The notes under the pieces: generated by a model
The model's input: the letters and a program-made list of their open reading frames with translations, nothing else
The model's database searches: none
What the model was told of the DNA's origin: nothing
Shown here: in pieces, positions 8,247 to 17,084 of the stretch
Position numbering within the stretch: the stretch's first letter is position 1
Layout: each line of letters begins with the position of its first letter
Position numbers and translations under genes: made by a program
Source: Pedobacter sp. B4-66
GTDB taxonomy: Bacteria > Bacteroidota > Bacteroidia > Sphingobacteriales > Sphingobacteriaceae
Reading direction: 5' to 3'
Assembly: GCF_018492665.1 (NCBI RefSeq)
Contig: NZ_JAFVME010000003.1
Coordinates: 372,001-436,000 of the forward strand
DNA length: 64,000 bases

Positions 8247-9116
8247 ATGAATAGGAGAGAACTTTTAAAGTTAAGCGCAGCGGGATTTAGTATAAGTACG
8301 TTTGGCAATTTATCAGAATTGTTTGCAGCCAGTAAAAACGTGATCAAAATAGGTGCCTGTGATTGGTCTATTGGTAAAGCAAATGATGTTGAGGCAATGG
8401 AATTAGGCAAAAAAATAGGCCTTGATGGTGTGCAACTGAGCATGGGGAATGCAGGCAATCAAATGCATTTGAGACAAAAGGCTGTGCAACAAAATTATAA
8501 GGCTGCTGCTACTAAATTTAATATGCAGTTTTCTGGTCTGGCATTGGGAGAATTGAATGATGTTCCTTACAAATCTGATCCTCGTGCAGAAGAATGGGTA
8601 AGCGACAGCATTGATGTTGCCAGAGATTTGGGAGTTAAAGTTGTCCTGTTGGCTTTTTTTAGCAAGGGAGATTTAAAAAATGATGCCGCTGGTCAAAAGG
8701 AGGTGATAAGCCGACTTAAAAGAGTAGCTCAAAAAGCGGAACGGGCGGGGATTGTCCTTGGTATAGAATCCTGGTTAAGCGCTGAAGAGCACATGAGGAT
8801 TATTGATGCTGTCGGTTCTAAGAGCATAAAGGTATATTATGATGTTTGTAATTCTGAGCAAATGGGGTACGATATCTACAAAGAGATACGCTGGCTAGGT
8901 AAGCAGGGTCAGATCTGTGAATTTCACATGAAGGAGAATGGCTTTTTGCTCGGTGCCGGAAAGGTTGACTTTAAAAAGGTCCGCTCTGCTATTGAAGACA
9001 TCGATTATAATGGCTGGATCCAGATTGAAGGTGCTGTTCCAGCAAATCAACCCATTTTTGAAAGCTATGTAAAGAACCTTGATTATTTACATTCCATTTT
9101 TCCTGAAACAAAATAA
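8247..9116 (+). CDS. Tat-exported sugar isomerase/epimerase-like TIM barrel
   Basis: A 289-residue second member of the xylose-isomerase-like TIM-barrel family, only loosely similar to its neighbour at 7318. It begins MNRRELLKLSAAGFSIS, a twin-arginine signal (RRxLLK followed by a short hydrophobic stretch, cleavage probably near LFAAS), so it should fold in the cytoplasm and be moved to the periplasm. Metal-site residues are visible in LGIESWLS (Glu), VYYDVCNS (Asp), CEFHMKEN (His) and WIQIEGAV (Glu). It lies 23 bases after the cytoplasmic barrel and 39 before the cytochrome-containing dehydrogenase, so oxidation and isomerisation may occur in the periplasm. Confidence 0.85.
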   Translation: MNRRELLKLSAAGFSISTFGNLSELFAASKNVIKIGACDWSIGKANDVEAMELGKKIGLDGVQLSMGNAGNQMHLRQKAVQQNYKAAATKFNMQFSGLALGELNDVPYKSDPRAEEWVSDSIDVARDLGVKVVLLAFFSKGDLKNDAAGQKEVISRLKRVAQKAERAGIVLGIESWLSAEEHMRIIDAVGSKSIKVYYDVCNSEQMGYDIYKEIRWLGKQGQICEFHMKENGFLLGAGKVDFKKVRSAIEDIDYNGWIQIEGAVPANQPIFESYVKNLDYLHSIFPETK

Positions 9117-9155
9117 AACCAGACCTCTATCAGGTCGAATAAGAAAAAAACTATT

Positions 9156-11888
9156 ATGATAAAATATCTGTTACTGATTTTGATTGCCGTTTCATTTCTA
9201 TTTTTTAAGTTAGAGCGTGATGATCATTCGGATATTCCTGGCCTGGATTCGACTAATGTTCATGCAGGCCTGTACCTTCCTAAAGGCTTTACTGCTACAG
9301 TTTGGGCAGAATCACCACAATTCTATAACCCAACAAATATGGATGTAGATGCCAAAGGACGCGTTTGGGTAACCGAGGCGGTAAATTATCGTAATTACAA
9401 CAACGATTCTACTAAGTTTATTCATCACGCTAAAGGGGATAGGGTAATGATACTTGAAGATACCGATGGGGATGGGAAGAGTGACCATTCTAAAGTCTTT
9501 GTCGAGGATAAGGATTTAGTGTCACCATTAGGAATTGCCGTAATAGGTAATAAAGTAATCGTTTCATGTGCACCTTCAATTATTGTCTATACGGATAATG
9601 ATGGGGATGACAAACCGGATTCAAAGGAGATATTTCTTACTGGGTTTGGCGGAAAAGACCATGACCATAGTCTTCATTCTCTGGTAGCCGGTCCTGATGG
9701 AAAATGGTATTTTAACGTCGGAAATGCTGGCCCACATGAGGTAAAGGATAAAGCAGGATGGAATCTTCGCTCAGGAAGTCTTTACACTGGAGGGAGCCCT
9801 TATAACAAAGAAAACAACGGAGGACAAAAAAGTGATGATGGCAAAGTTTGGGTAGGGGGATTGGCTTTGCGTATTGGGGAAGATGGAAAAGGGCTTGAGG
9901 TTATGGCGCACAATTTTAGGAATGCTTATGAACTGGCTCTCGATTCTTATGGCAATATGTGGCAAAGTGATAATGATGACCAGGTAGTTACCTGTCGCAC
10001 TAGTTATGTAATGGAGGGTGGTAATGCCGGTTATTTTAGCGCAGACGGTAATCGATATTGGCAGGCAGACCAACGCCCGGGGCAATCAACCTTTACAGCA
10101 CATTGGCATCAGGAAGATCCGGGAGTAATGCCAGCTGGTGACAATACAGGAGCCGGATCACCAACTGGAATGGTAGTTTACGAGGGAGATGCCTTTGGTA
10201 ACCAATACCGCGGTATGCTTTTAAGTTGTGAAGCTGGTAAAAATGTAATCTATGGATACAAGCCTAAGCCTAAAGGGGCAGGTTTTGAACTCAAAAGGAA
10301 GAATTTCATTTCTACACTAAAAACAGTAGATGATAATTATAAATGGGATGAAAAAGTAACCAGTGAAAGTAAATGGTTCCGTCCTAGTGATATCTCAGTT
10401 GGTACAGATGGCGCGCTGTATATCGCAGACTGGTATGACCCAGTAGTAGGCGGACATAAGATGGATGACCCAAAAGGTTTTGGTAGGATTTATAGAATTA
10501 CTCCAACTGGAAAAAACCTTAAACTTCCTCGTATCGATTTAAACTCGGTAAATGGTCAAATTCAAGCTTTACTTAATCCCGCAATTAATGTTAGAAACGC
10601 TGGCTTCGTGGCATTAAAAGCTCAGGGCAGCCAGGTGATTGATCAGGTAAGAGACGTCCTGAAATCAACTAATGCATTTCACCGAGCCCGTGCAGTATGG
10701 CTTATGGCACAATTAGGCGAAAGTGGTAAAGCTGAAGTAAAGCAGTTATTGAATGATAAAGATGCAGCTATTCGTTTGACTGCATTCCGGGCGTTAAAGC
10801 AAGATAAAGCAGCAATACCAGAGTTATTAAAGATTGCAGTAAACGATACTTCTGCAGCTGTAAGACGTGAAGTAGCCATTGCTCTAAGGGATTTACCTGC
10901 TGCTGAATCGACTAAGTTAATTGTAAGTCTTGCTGCCGGATTTGATGGAAATGACCCTTGGTATTTAAATGCTCTGGGAATTGCCGCTACAGGAAAAGAA
11001 GACCTGGTGTATACCGCAATAAAAAAAGCCATTGGAAATGATGACCCCTTACAATGGAGTAATAAATTCGCTAAAATAGCCTGGAGGATCCATCCTGCTA
11101 CAGCTATCAAAGACCTGACTGTAAGGGCAGGAAGTCCGAAAATAAGTAAGGAAGAACGAAAGAGAGCAATAACTGCCCTGGCCTTTAGCAATACAACAAA
11201 AAGCGTAGAATCTATGCTGGAACTTCAGAACAGTGCACTTGCAGATGTAAAAGAAAATGCAGGATACTGGATCAATTTCAGAAAGAGCAATGATTGGTTT
11301 TCTCTATATGATTGGTCAAAAATTTCTGAAAAGAAAGATACTGACTCAAAAACTAATAAGGAACTGGATAAGCTTCAGGCTAATTTAGAAAGATCAGGAT
11401 CATCACCTAAGGACCATGAAAGTATAGCCTTTTCCATACCTGAGATTAATAAAATTGCCGGGAATATTAGAAAGGGTCATATTATTTTCAATACCAAATG
11501 TGCTATTTGCCATAAGGTGGGTGATTTCGGAAAAACCATTGGGCCTGACTTGACTAACATTAATAAGAAATATGATAAGGTTAGTTTACTGGATGCCATC
11601 ATTAATCCAAGTGCTGCTATAGTTTTTGGTTACGAGCCCTGGGTAGTCACGATGAAAGATGAAACTGTTGTTTCTGGTTTTATGTTATCTCAAGGAAACA
11701 CTTTGGTGATTAAAGACCTTGCAGGGAACCAGCACGTTTTAGATGTTCAAAAAGTGAAGGAAAAGAAACAGTTGACCACCAGCATTATGCCAGATCCACG
11801 AGGACTAGCGCTTTCCAAAAATGACCTGGCAGATATTAGTGCCTACATTTTCAGCTTGGGGAAATCTTCAAAGATAAAAAAGCGATAG
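9156..11888 (+). CDS. Membrane-anchored dehydrogenase-HEAT-cytochrome c fusion (PVC-type)
   Basis: A 910-residue protein of the PVC-type haem-binding family. After an N-terminal membrane anchor (IKYLLLILIAVSFLFF), residues ~40-450 form a beta-propeller dehydrogenase-like domain (GFTATVWAESPQF, DRVMILEDTDGDGKSD, GMVVYEGDAF, YIADWYDP). Residues ~470-680 look like HEAT-type alpha repeats (RRAVALR-style helices around AVRREVAIALRDLPA). Residues ~770-905 are a cytochrome c domain with CAICH (Cys782, Cys785, His786) and a probable axial Met in SIMPDPRG. It would oxidise a sugar-like substrate in the periplasm and pass electrons to the haem. Last gene of the operon. Confidence 0.88.
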   Translation: MIKYLLLILIAVSFLFFKLERDDHSDIPGLDSTNVHAGLYLPKGFTATVWAESPQFYNPTNMDVDAKGRVWVTEAVNYRNYNNDSTKFIHHAKGDRVMILEDTDGDGKSDHSKVFVEDKDLVSPLGIAVIGNKVIVSCAPSIIVYTDNDGDDKPDSKEIFLTGFGGKDHDHSLHSLVAGPDGKWYFNVGNAGPHEVKDKAGWNLRSGSLYTGGSPYNKENNGGQKSDDGKVWVGGLALRIGEDGKGLEVMAHNFRNAYELALDSYGNMWQSDNDDQVVTCRTSYVMEGGNAGYFSADGNRYWQADQRPGQSTFTAHWHQEDPGVMPAGDNTGAGSPTGMVVYEGDAFGNQYRGMLLSCEAGKNVIYGYKPKPKGAGFELKRKNFISTLKTVDDNYKWDEKVTSESKWFRPSDISVGTDGALYIADWYDPVVGGHKMDDPKGFGRIYRITPTGKNLKLPRIDLNSVNGQIQALLNPAINVRNAGFVALKAQGSQVIDQVRDVLKSTNAFHRARAVWLMAQLGESGKAEVKQLLNDKDAAIRLTAFRALKQDKAAIPELLKIAVNDTSAAVRREVAIALRDLPAAESTKLIVSLAAGFDGNDPWYLNALGIAATGKEDLVYTAIKKAIGNDDPLQWSNKFAKIAWRIHPATAIKDLTVRAGSPKISKEERKRAITALAFSNTTKSVESMLELQNSALADVKENAGYWINFRKSNDWFSLYDWSKISEKKDTDSKTNKELDKLQANLERSGSSPKDHESIAFSIPEINKIAGNIRKGHIIFNTKCAICHKVGDFGKTIGPDLTNINKKYDKVSLLDAIINPSAAIVFGYEPWVVTMKDETVVSGFMLSQGNTLVIKDLAGNQHVLDVQKVKEKKQLTTSIMPDPRGLALSKNDLADISAYIFSLGKSSKIKKR

Positions 11889-11904
11889 CTGAGTTTTTTC
11901 AGCT
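11887..11904. terminator. Short hairpin at the end of the catabolic operon
   Basis: AGCTGA (11887-11892), loop GTTTTT, TCAGCT (11899-11904); it overlaps the stop codon of the cytochrome-dehydrogenase gene. The stem is only 6 bp and no T-tract follows, so it is a weak terminator candidate. Confidence 0.35.
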
Positions 11905-11928
11905 GACCACTTCTTAAACATTCGGAAA

Positions 11929-13107
11929 TTAATTTGCAGTCAATTCGTAACTTACCAATAGTTGAACTAGCTTATTTCGGTCTTTCTTGCTCATAGCAGG
12001 GTAGGATGGCAAATAAACAATATTCTCCAGCACCAAATCTTCAGGATTCGGGATAGTAGATGGCGCGCTCAGTTTTATTAAACTGGATGCTTTTTGTGAT
12101 GCATCAAAACCATTACTCCTTAGAAAACTGATAAGTTCCTTGGGGTGCTTGGTTTCGATAGGCAAAACCCAATGGGTATGTTTTGTATTTAGCATCCCAA
12201 TTTTGTAATCGTTAGGTAGATGTAGTAAAATGTCACTCGCTAATTGCTTTCTGGCAACAATGCTATTCATACAAAAGTTATTCAGTTTTTTGCGTAGTAG
12301 TTTATTGTTTGGCAAGCAAGGGCGATAACGAATTTGTTTAAAAATATCATCACCTGGAAAACCCTTGGTAAAGCTAGCCAATACTTCATCAAAATCTTTC
12401 CCTGCGGCTTTTACAAGATGATAAAAACTGGTATAAACAGTTTTAATATTAACCAGCTTTATCAATAAAACCTTAAACAGTTTATTTAAAAAACTTGAAA
12501 CATCTTGCTTATCATACTGCTCACTTCTACATAAAACATCTTGATGTAAAGCAGTTTTTTTTATATTGATTACAGCCCCACGTACGGCAGTATTAGTTTT
12601 AATGAGGCCAAAGCTAAACATTACTACATCCGATGTAGGATTACCCTCATAGGCATTTCCTGCATAAGCTTGGGCACAGTCCTCAAACACAATTAGGTTG
12701 TGCTTTCTGGCAATAGCATTTATTTCATCAGTTTCCATAATTCCACCAAAAAGATGGGTAATCAATATGGCTTTGGTTGCTGGTGTTATTGCTGATTCCA
12801 GGTTAGTTGGCGATACGTTTAAGGTTCGCTTATTTACTGGTAAAGGAATTGGGATTAAATTATGAGCAGTGATGATCCTAAACATATCCGGAATATTAAT
12901 GTCCGTTACTAAAATTTCCGAGTCAACCGGAAAATTTAAAGCACTTAAAACCAAGTCGAAACCTGTGCGTACAGAAAGACAGAACAGCTTACTTGTATTT
13001 TGCTCAGGAATGTACACTTTTTGAGGTTTAAAATAATCAGTAAAACAATAATAAATACCTGTAAATAAATCTTTATTACTGATGTATAGTTTGCCTCTGG
13101 GGATCAT
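11929..13107 (-). CDS. DegT/DnrJ/EryC1/StrS-type PLP enzyme
   Basis: A 392-residue member of the sugar aminotransferase fold (PLP fold type I). The active-site pattern is present: VFEDCAQAYAG supplies the PLP-binding Asp (143) and SFGLIKTNTAVRGAVI supplies the Schiff-base Lys (170), although the flanking residues differ from the usual SF..sK.i..GEGG. LVTDINIPDMFRIITAHN corresponds to the conserved N-terminal nucleotide-sugar enzyme segment. Family members transaminate keto-sugars bound to nucleotides; no other sugar-nucleotide gene is nearby, so the substrate is open. It stands alone and is divergent from the small gene at 13220. Confidence 0.8.
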   Translation of the reverse strand: MIPRGKLYISNKDLFTGIYYCFTDYFKPQKVYIPEQNTSKLFCLSVRTGFDLVLSALNFPVDSEILVTDINIPDMFRIITAHNLIPIPLPVNKRTLNVSPTNLESAITPATKAILITHLFGGIMETDEINAIARKHNLIVFEDCAQAYAGNAYEGNPTSDVVMFSFGLIKTNTAVRGAVINIKKTALHQDVLCRSEQYDKQDVSSFLNKLFKVLLIKLVNIKTVYTSFYHLVKAAGKDFDEVLASFTKGFPGDDIFKQIRYRPCLPNNKLLRKKLNNFCMNSIVARKQLASDILLHLPNDYKIGMLNTKHTHWVLPIETKHPKELISFLRSNGFDASQKASSLIKLSAPSTIPNPEDLVLENIVYLPSYPAMSKKDRNKLVQLLVSYELTAN

Positions 13108-13219
13108 GCCTGCAAGATATGGATAAAGTTATATTAATAGTTTTCAACGCCGGTTGATTGCAAGAAAAGAAAACCATTTGTAATTGTTCTTGTTCTACTT
13201 GCAACAAACAAGATTTATT

Positions 13220-13567
13220 ATGGAAAACCCGATAGAAATGAACAGCCTTAGTCAGATCTTAGAGAAGCTAAGAACCAAAGGTTTAGATAACGAAATAAAG
13301 ATGACGGATCATGGCAAAATGCAAGGTGTAGGGATTAACAAAATTTATAATCCTGATGATCTTACAATAATTAAGACCTATCGCTTTGAAGGAGATTCTG
13401 ATCCCGCTGACAACTCTATTCTTTATTTACTAGAAGATAAGGATAGGCAGATAGGCTATATTTTGGATGCTTATGGGATGTATAGTTCACAGGAAAATGC
13501 TGGATTTGATGATTTTCTTAAGAAAATACCCACAGCCGATCGTGATATGCAAGAATTATTTAGTTAA
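13220..13567 (+). CDS. Small conserved Bacteroidota protein (mis-named PRPP synthetase family)
   Basis: A 115-residue cytoplasmic protein. The pattern LxxILxKLRTKGLDNEIKM, then IIKTYRFEGDSDPADNSILYLLEDKD and GYILDAYGMYSS matches a small family that is widespread in Bacteroidota and often labelled phosphoribosylpyrophosphate synthetase although it is far too short and lacks that enzyme's motifs. The real function is not known. The frame extends upstream to 13184, but that part is hydrophobic and unlike the family, and the ATG at 13220 gives the usual N-terminus. A strong terminator follows at 13580. Confidence 0.75.
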   Translation: MENPIEMNSLSQILEKLRTKGLDNEIKMTDHGKMQGVGINKIYNPDDLTIIKTYRFEGDSDPADNSILYLLEDKDRQIGYILDAYGMYSSQENAGFDDFLKKIPTADRDMQELFS

Positions 13568-13579
13568 TTATATCCAAGC

Positions 13580-13611
13580 AAGACTTCAAGCTTAATGAAG
13601 CTTGAAGTCTT
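13580..13611 (+). terminator. Intrinsic terminator
   Basis: Perfect 14-bp stem AAGACTTCAAGCTT (13580-13593) / AAGCTTGAAGTCTT (13598-13611) with a four-base loop. It lies 12 bases after the small gene ending at 13567. An in-frame start at 13602 of the next gene would fall inside this stem, which favours the later start at 13653. Confidence 0.85.
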
Positions 13612-13652
13612 ACATTGTTTCTTTGAAAGTGAGAAAAACACTAACTTTCATC

Positions 13653-14615
13653 ATGTTAAAAAATATTTCCCTGATATTCCTTATCAATTTATTAATAGTA
13701 GGCAATTGCAAAAGTCAGTCGTCTACCATCGATACTAATGATAAGAATGCTAACACTATAAAAATTATTACTGATAATCTTTTTAGAGATGGTATAAATT
13801 TGCTAGGGATTAGCTCATCTGATCCAAGACCTATTGAAGTACTTTATCCTTTCGGGAAGACTAATTTACAGCCAATATGGAAAATGCCGCAATGGGGTAG
13901 TATATTTAACCTACAGGGGGTGAAACCCGAGATAAAAGATGACAGTGTTATCTATAAAAATGAAGGAAAAAAAGTATCCTTTTTATTGAAAAATGGAGAA
14001 GCAATTGTTAACATGGAAGTTTATGCTTCAAAAGAATATTTAACCCCCAGGAAAGAAGGTGAATCATGGCCACACTTATTATTAGAACAAAAAACTAACT
14101 CCATCAAACTTGTTAACCTAAAAAAATTAACCTATAACATTGATGCCAAGTTAAACTATGCAGTCAACAAAATGGGCGAAGATTACAATCCGGGTTTACA
14201 CACCTGTCAAATAACGGTATATCTGTTAGTTCAAAACAATAATAATCAATCCACTGGCCGTGGTGACTATTTTTGGTTTGGTCTTCCTTTATATGACTAC
14301 CGATATCGGAATCTAGAGGAGTATGGCGCGCAAGATCTAGGCAAAGAAGATGCTACGAAAAAATATATTTTGAATGTTGCGTCAGAAACTCTGTTTTCAG
14401 GATCTTTACATGATAAACAATGGATTTCCATTAACAAAGATATCTATCCCCAATTGCTGGCAGCTTTCAATCAGGCAAAAGAAAAGGGATACTTAAAAAC
14501 TTCTTCCATCAGTGACATGAGTATCGAAAGCACAAATTTAGGGTGGGAGGTACCTGGAACATTTGATTGTAGTATACAGCTTAAGGGATTAAAGTTAATC
14601 GGCACCACCAAATAA
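13653..14615 (+). CDS. Hypothetical exported protein
   Basis: A 320-residue protein of unknown function. From the ATG at 13653 it has a good signal peptide (LKNISLIFLINLLIVGNCKSQSS); the longer frame from 13602 would begin within the terminator hairpin and add a basic tail, so the later start is chosen. The cysteine is preceded by VGN, a poor lipobox, so cleavage by the ordinary signal peptidase near CKSQ is as likely as lipidation. The mature part is beta-rich with aromatic clusters (DYFWFGLPLYDYRYRN, TFDCSIQLKGLKLIG), which suggests a carbohydrate- or ligand-binding beta-sandwich. It stands alone between two terminators. Confidence 0.65.
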   Translation: MLKNISLIFLINLLIVGNCKSQSSTIDTNDKNANTIKIITDNLFRDGINLLGISSSDPRPIEVLYPFGKTNLQPIWKMPQWGSIFNLQGVKPEIKDDSVIYKNEGKKVSFLLKNGEAIVNMEVYASKEYLTPRKEGESWPHLLLEQKTNSIKLVNLKKLTYNIDAKLNYAVNKMGEDYNPGLHTCQITVYLLVQNNNNQSTGRGDYFWFGLPLYDYRYRNLEEYGAQDLGKEDATKKYILNVASETLFSGSLHDKQWISINKDIYPQLLAAFNQAKEKGYLKTSSISDMSIESTNLGWEVPGTFDCSIQLKGLKLIGTTK

Positions 14616-14792
14616 GATCAGACTCAATAAAAACATTTTTTGTGGACACTGTATTCAGGCAACCTTCTTACAAGATATAACGTATTATAGACTGAAGCGA
14701 GGATGACAGAACAGCCTTTACAGTCTACTAAAACTATCGCCCTTCATGTACTGTCAATCGGAGTAATTAATAGATAATTTAATTTATTCGCG

Positions 14793-15332
14793 ATGAAAAC
14801 TTATTCAGTCAAACCCCTTACTGCGATTTTTACAATTGCAGCCATCTTCTTATCTGTGTTTTCTGGTTGTAAAAAGAAAAGTAACATGCCTGATATTACC
14901 TACCGGACTTATTCAGCAACGGTCCAGTTAAATGGTGCTAATGAGGTCCCTATGGTCACAACAACAGGCACAGCCACAGCAAATATTACTTATAGTGAAC
15001 AATCTAAAACTATTGCCTATACCATTAATTGGCAACTGGGTTCTTCAGCTGTAACTACAACAGGTATGCACTTTCATGGTGCAGATAACGGATCAAATTC
15101 GGTCAACTCTCCGATTGTAATTGAAATCCCAGGTTTTAGTACCGGCAGTTCCGGTACGCTAACAGGAACAACAAGAGCACTGAATGCTACTGAGATCAGC
15201 CAGCTTTTATCAGGAAAATGGTATATTAATATCCATAGTTCAGATTTTACAAGTGGCGAATTGAGAGGTAATATTGTTCTCGTTGCTGCCAGTACCGGGG
15301 GTGGTGGAAACAATGGAGGCGGTGGATACTAA
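14793..15332 (+). CDS. CHRD-domain lipoprotein
   Basis: A 179-residue lipoprotein: signal and lipobox FSGC at residue ~26, then a CHRD domain (~38-165). The domain hallmarks are visible: YSATVQLNGANEVPMV, TGTATANITY, GMHFHGADNG, and the final YINIHSSDFTSGELRGNI. CHRD domains are extracytoplasmic beta-domains first described in chordin; the bacterial role is unknown. The C-terminus ends in a Gly-rich tail (GGGGNNGGGGY). It is monocistronic, with 177 bases upstream that hold nothing recognised, and a strong terminator just after the stop. Confidence 0.85.
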   Translation: MKTYSVKPLTAIFTIAAIFLSVFSGCKKKSNMPDITYRTYSATVQLNGANEVPMVTTTGTATANITYSEQSKTIAYTINWQLGSSAVTTTGMHFHGADNGSNSVNSPIVIEIPGFSTGSSGTLTGTTRALNATEISQLLSGKWYINIHSSDFTSGELRGNIVLVAASTGGGGNNGGGGY

Positions 15333-15370
15333 AATGAAAAGCTTCAGATTTCCTGAAGCTTTTCATTTTA
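15330..15370 (+). terminator. Intrinsic terminator
   Basis: Perfect 18-bp stem from 15330-15347 to 15353-15370, core AAAAGCTTCAG/CTGAAGCTTTT, five-base loop. It overlaps the last base of the CHRD stop codon. Confidence 0.85.
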
Positions 15371-15421
15371 TTTAAAACTTTTTTCCGTTTATTTTATTTT
15401 ACCTCTAAAGGAGGTATTGAA

Positions 15422-15910
15422 ATGAAACTTAAGAAATCAACTAGAGTAATATATTTTACCCCAAAAGCTGATCAAATCTATACAGTCATCAAAGAAGTTA
15501 ATGATAAAAAAGAATTGTACACATTAGATTTCAACGATCAACTAGTTAGTGAGAACGAAGTAAAGTTAAATACTCATTCGATCTTTAGTGTACCTTCCTC
15601 TATGACTAATGATAATATTGTTAGTTATCACTATAATCAACTTATAAATCATATTCTCGATTTTTTAAAAAATAATAATCCATATCATGATATAAATGTA
15701 TCTAAAGAAAATGATAGCATTTATTTTGAAACTACAATTACACCTCCTAAAACACTAGAGGAAAAAAAATATTTTCATGAAGAAATTGATAAATTGAATG
15801 GGCTAATTGGTCAGATAAATAGTCAGATAAAAAGCCGTTTTAATAAACATATTGAGGTCAATTTGAAACTTCCACTTAGCATTCATCATTTACACACCAT
15901 AAGAATTTAA
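15422..15910 (+). CDS. Hypothetical protein with strong Shine-Dalgarno
   Basis: A 162-residue cytoplasmic protein without a recognised family. It is rich in Lys, Asn and Ile, and more AT-rich than its neighbours. The last third has a short heptad-like helix (EEIDKLNGLIGQINSQIKSRF). The start is fixed by AAAGGAGG (15408-15415) at ordinary spacing before ATG, a near-perfect Shine-Dalgarno that is uncommon in this window, where most genes have none. That and the base composition hint at acquired DNA, but there is no mobile element next to it. It converges on efp across a strong terminator. Confidence 0.65.
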   Translation: MKLKKSTRVIYFTPKADQIYTVIKEVNDKKELYTLDFNDQLVSENEVKLNTHSIFSVPSSMTNDNIVSYHYNQLINHILDFLKNNNPYHDINVSKENDSIYFETTITPPKTLEEKKYFHEEIDKLNGLIGQINSQIKSRFNKHIEVNLKLPLSIHHLHTIRI

Positions 15911-15921
15911 CCTCGTAAGTA

Positions 15922-15973
15922 CTAAAAACAAAAAGCCGGCTTAAAGAAATTTAAGCCGGCTTTTTGTTTTTAG
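15922..15973. terminator. Bidirectional intrinsic terminator
   Basis: Perfect 24-bp stem (15922-15945 with 15950-15973), GC core AGCCGGCTTAAA, closed by a GAAA loop and flanked by A/T runs on both sides. It separates the convergent genes ending at 15910 and 15984. Confidence 0.92.
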
Positions 15974-15983
15974 TTATTTAAAC

Positions 15984-16544
15984 TTATTTCACGCGTTCAA
16001 CATAGTCACCAGTACGTGTATCTACCTTTACTTTATCGCCTTGATTCACGAATAATGGAACCTTAATTTCGATGCCATTTTCAGTAGTAGCATATTTCAA
16101 TGCACCAGAAGAAGTATCACCTTTAACTGCAGGCTCAGCATATGTAATTTCTAATTCCACAAAGTTCGGTGCTTGCGCCATAATAGGTTCTTCACTTTCA
16201 AAAGAGACTATTACATCCATTCCTTCCTTTAGAAATTTCGCAGATGGTCCAAATAATGCTTTAGGAACATTGAACTGCTCAAAAGTAACATTATCCATTA
16301 CTACAAAATAATCACCTTCCTCATATAAATATTGAAAATCATTAGTCTCTACGCGGCAAATTTCAACCTGCTCATCAGTTCCTAAACGGGCTTCTACAAT
16401 TTTCCCTGTTTTAATATTACGAAATTTTCCCAAATAGAATGCACCACCTTTACCTGGTGTACGGTGTAAAATCTCTGTAACCGTTACCAGTTCGTTATTG
16501 AAACGTAAAATATTTCCAACTTTAATTTCGGATGCCTTTGCCAT
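15984..16544 (-). CDS. efp: Translation elongation factor P
   Basis: A 186-residue EF-P, the usual length, with the three beta-domains in order: KOW-like domain I (IKVGNILRFNNELVTVTEILHRTPGKGGAFYLGKFRN), domain II (YLYEEGDYFVVMDNVTFEQFNVP) and domain III ending TRTGDYVERVK. EF-P binds between the P and E sites and rescues ribosomes stalled on polyproline. The lysine in PGKGGA is the position modified in many bacteria; no modification gene is in this window. A possible -7 box (CAAATATA on the plus strand, 16572-16579) lies 28 bases upstream. Confidence 0.97.
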   Translation of the reverse strand: MAKASEIKVGNILRFNNELVTVTEILHRTPGKGGAFYLGKFRNIKTGKIVEARLGTDEQVEICRVETNDFQYLYEEGDYFVVMDNVTFEQFNVPKALFGPSAKFLKEGMDVIVSFESEEPIMAQAPNFVELEITYAEPAVKGDTSSGALKYATTENGIEIKVPLFVNQGDKVKVDTRTGDYVERVK

Positions 16545-16571
16545 AAAAATATATTTCTAAAAATTTGAGCC

Positions 16572-16579
16572 CAAATATA
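16572..16579 (-). promoter_or_regulatory. Possible -7 promoter box of efp
   Basis: CAAATATA on the plus strand reads TATATTTG on the coding strand, a full match to TAnnTTTG, 28 bases before the efp start. No TTG was found at the right distance, so it is only a partial promoter match. Confidence 0.35.
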
Positions 16580-16696
16580 TATGCTTTTTTGTGTATTTCT
16601 ATGCTTAAATATTCGAAGATTTCTATATAAATTAAAGATGATAGCAGGCATCTAATTAGATCACCTGCTCCAACAAACAACTCTGAGCTTAATTAA

Positions 16697-16957
16697 CTAA
16701 AAATCAAAGAGGTCCTCTAAAAAGGATTTTTTCTTTTTGGGGTATCCATGACCATTACGATAGTTATGCTGATCACGATGTTCTGGTCTGAAAGGCTCAT
16801 GATCTTTTACATACTCGCTTTTAGTACCTTCGTGTGATAGCAATTTGTCTAATTCACCTCTGTCTAACCATATACCTCTGCATTTAGGGCAATAGTCAAT
16901 TTCAACGTTGTTTCTTACAGTCATCAATAAAGTTTCCTGACAGTTTGGACAATTCAT
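16697..16957 (-). CDS. Zinc-ribbon (zf-TFIIB type) small protein
   Basis: An 86-residue protein with one four-cysteine zinc ribbon at its N-terminus (CPNCQ at residues 3-6 and YCPKCRGIWLDRGELDKLL near 23-37), the signature of the zf-TFIIB domain family. The C-terminal half is a charged, His-rich linker ending in KKKKSFLEDLFDF. The family is common, usually single-domain in Bacteria, and of unknown role; RNA or protein binding is assumed. It stands alone upstream of efp on the same strand, 152 bases away. Confidence 0.85.
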   Translation of the reverse strand: MNCPNCQETLLMTVRNNVEIDYCPKCRGIWLDRGELDKLLSHEGTKSEYVKDHEPFRPEHRDQHNYRNGHGYPKKKKSFLEDLFDF

Positions 16958-17084
16958 AATTCAATTTATCTCTTTATATATAAAATAGTTAATTACTTAT
17001 GCTGTAGTTTTTAATTACAGCAATTCTTTAGCTGTAAAACAGCCCTAACAAGACTAGAATAGCCTTAATTATATATTGAAAGAA

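Noticed and set aside
10679..11191. 170-codon minus-strand frame inside the cytochrome-dehydrogenase gene
   Set aside because: It is a shadow of a strongly supported 910-codon gene; its Ala/Ser/Leu-rich translation matches no family.
14703..14777. 24-codon frame upstream of the CHRD gene
   Set aside because: No supporting feature; expected by chance at this length.
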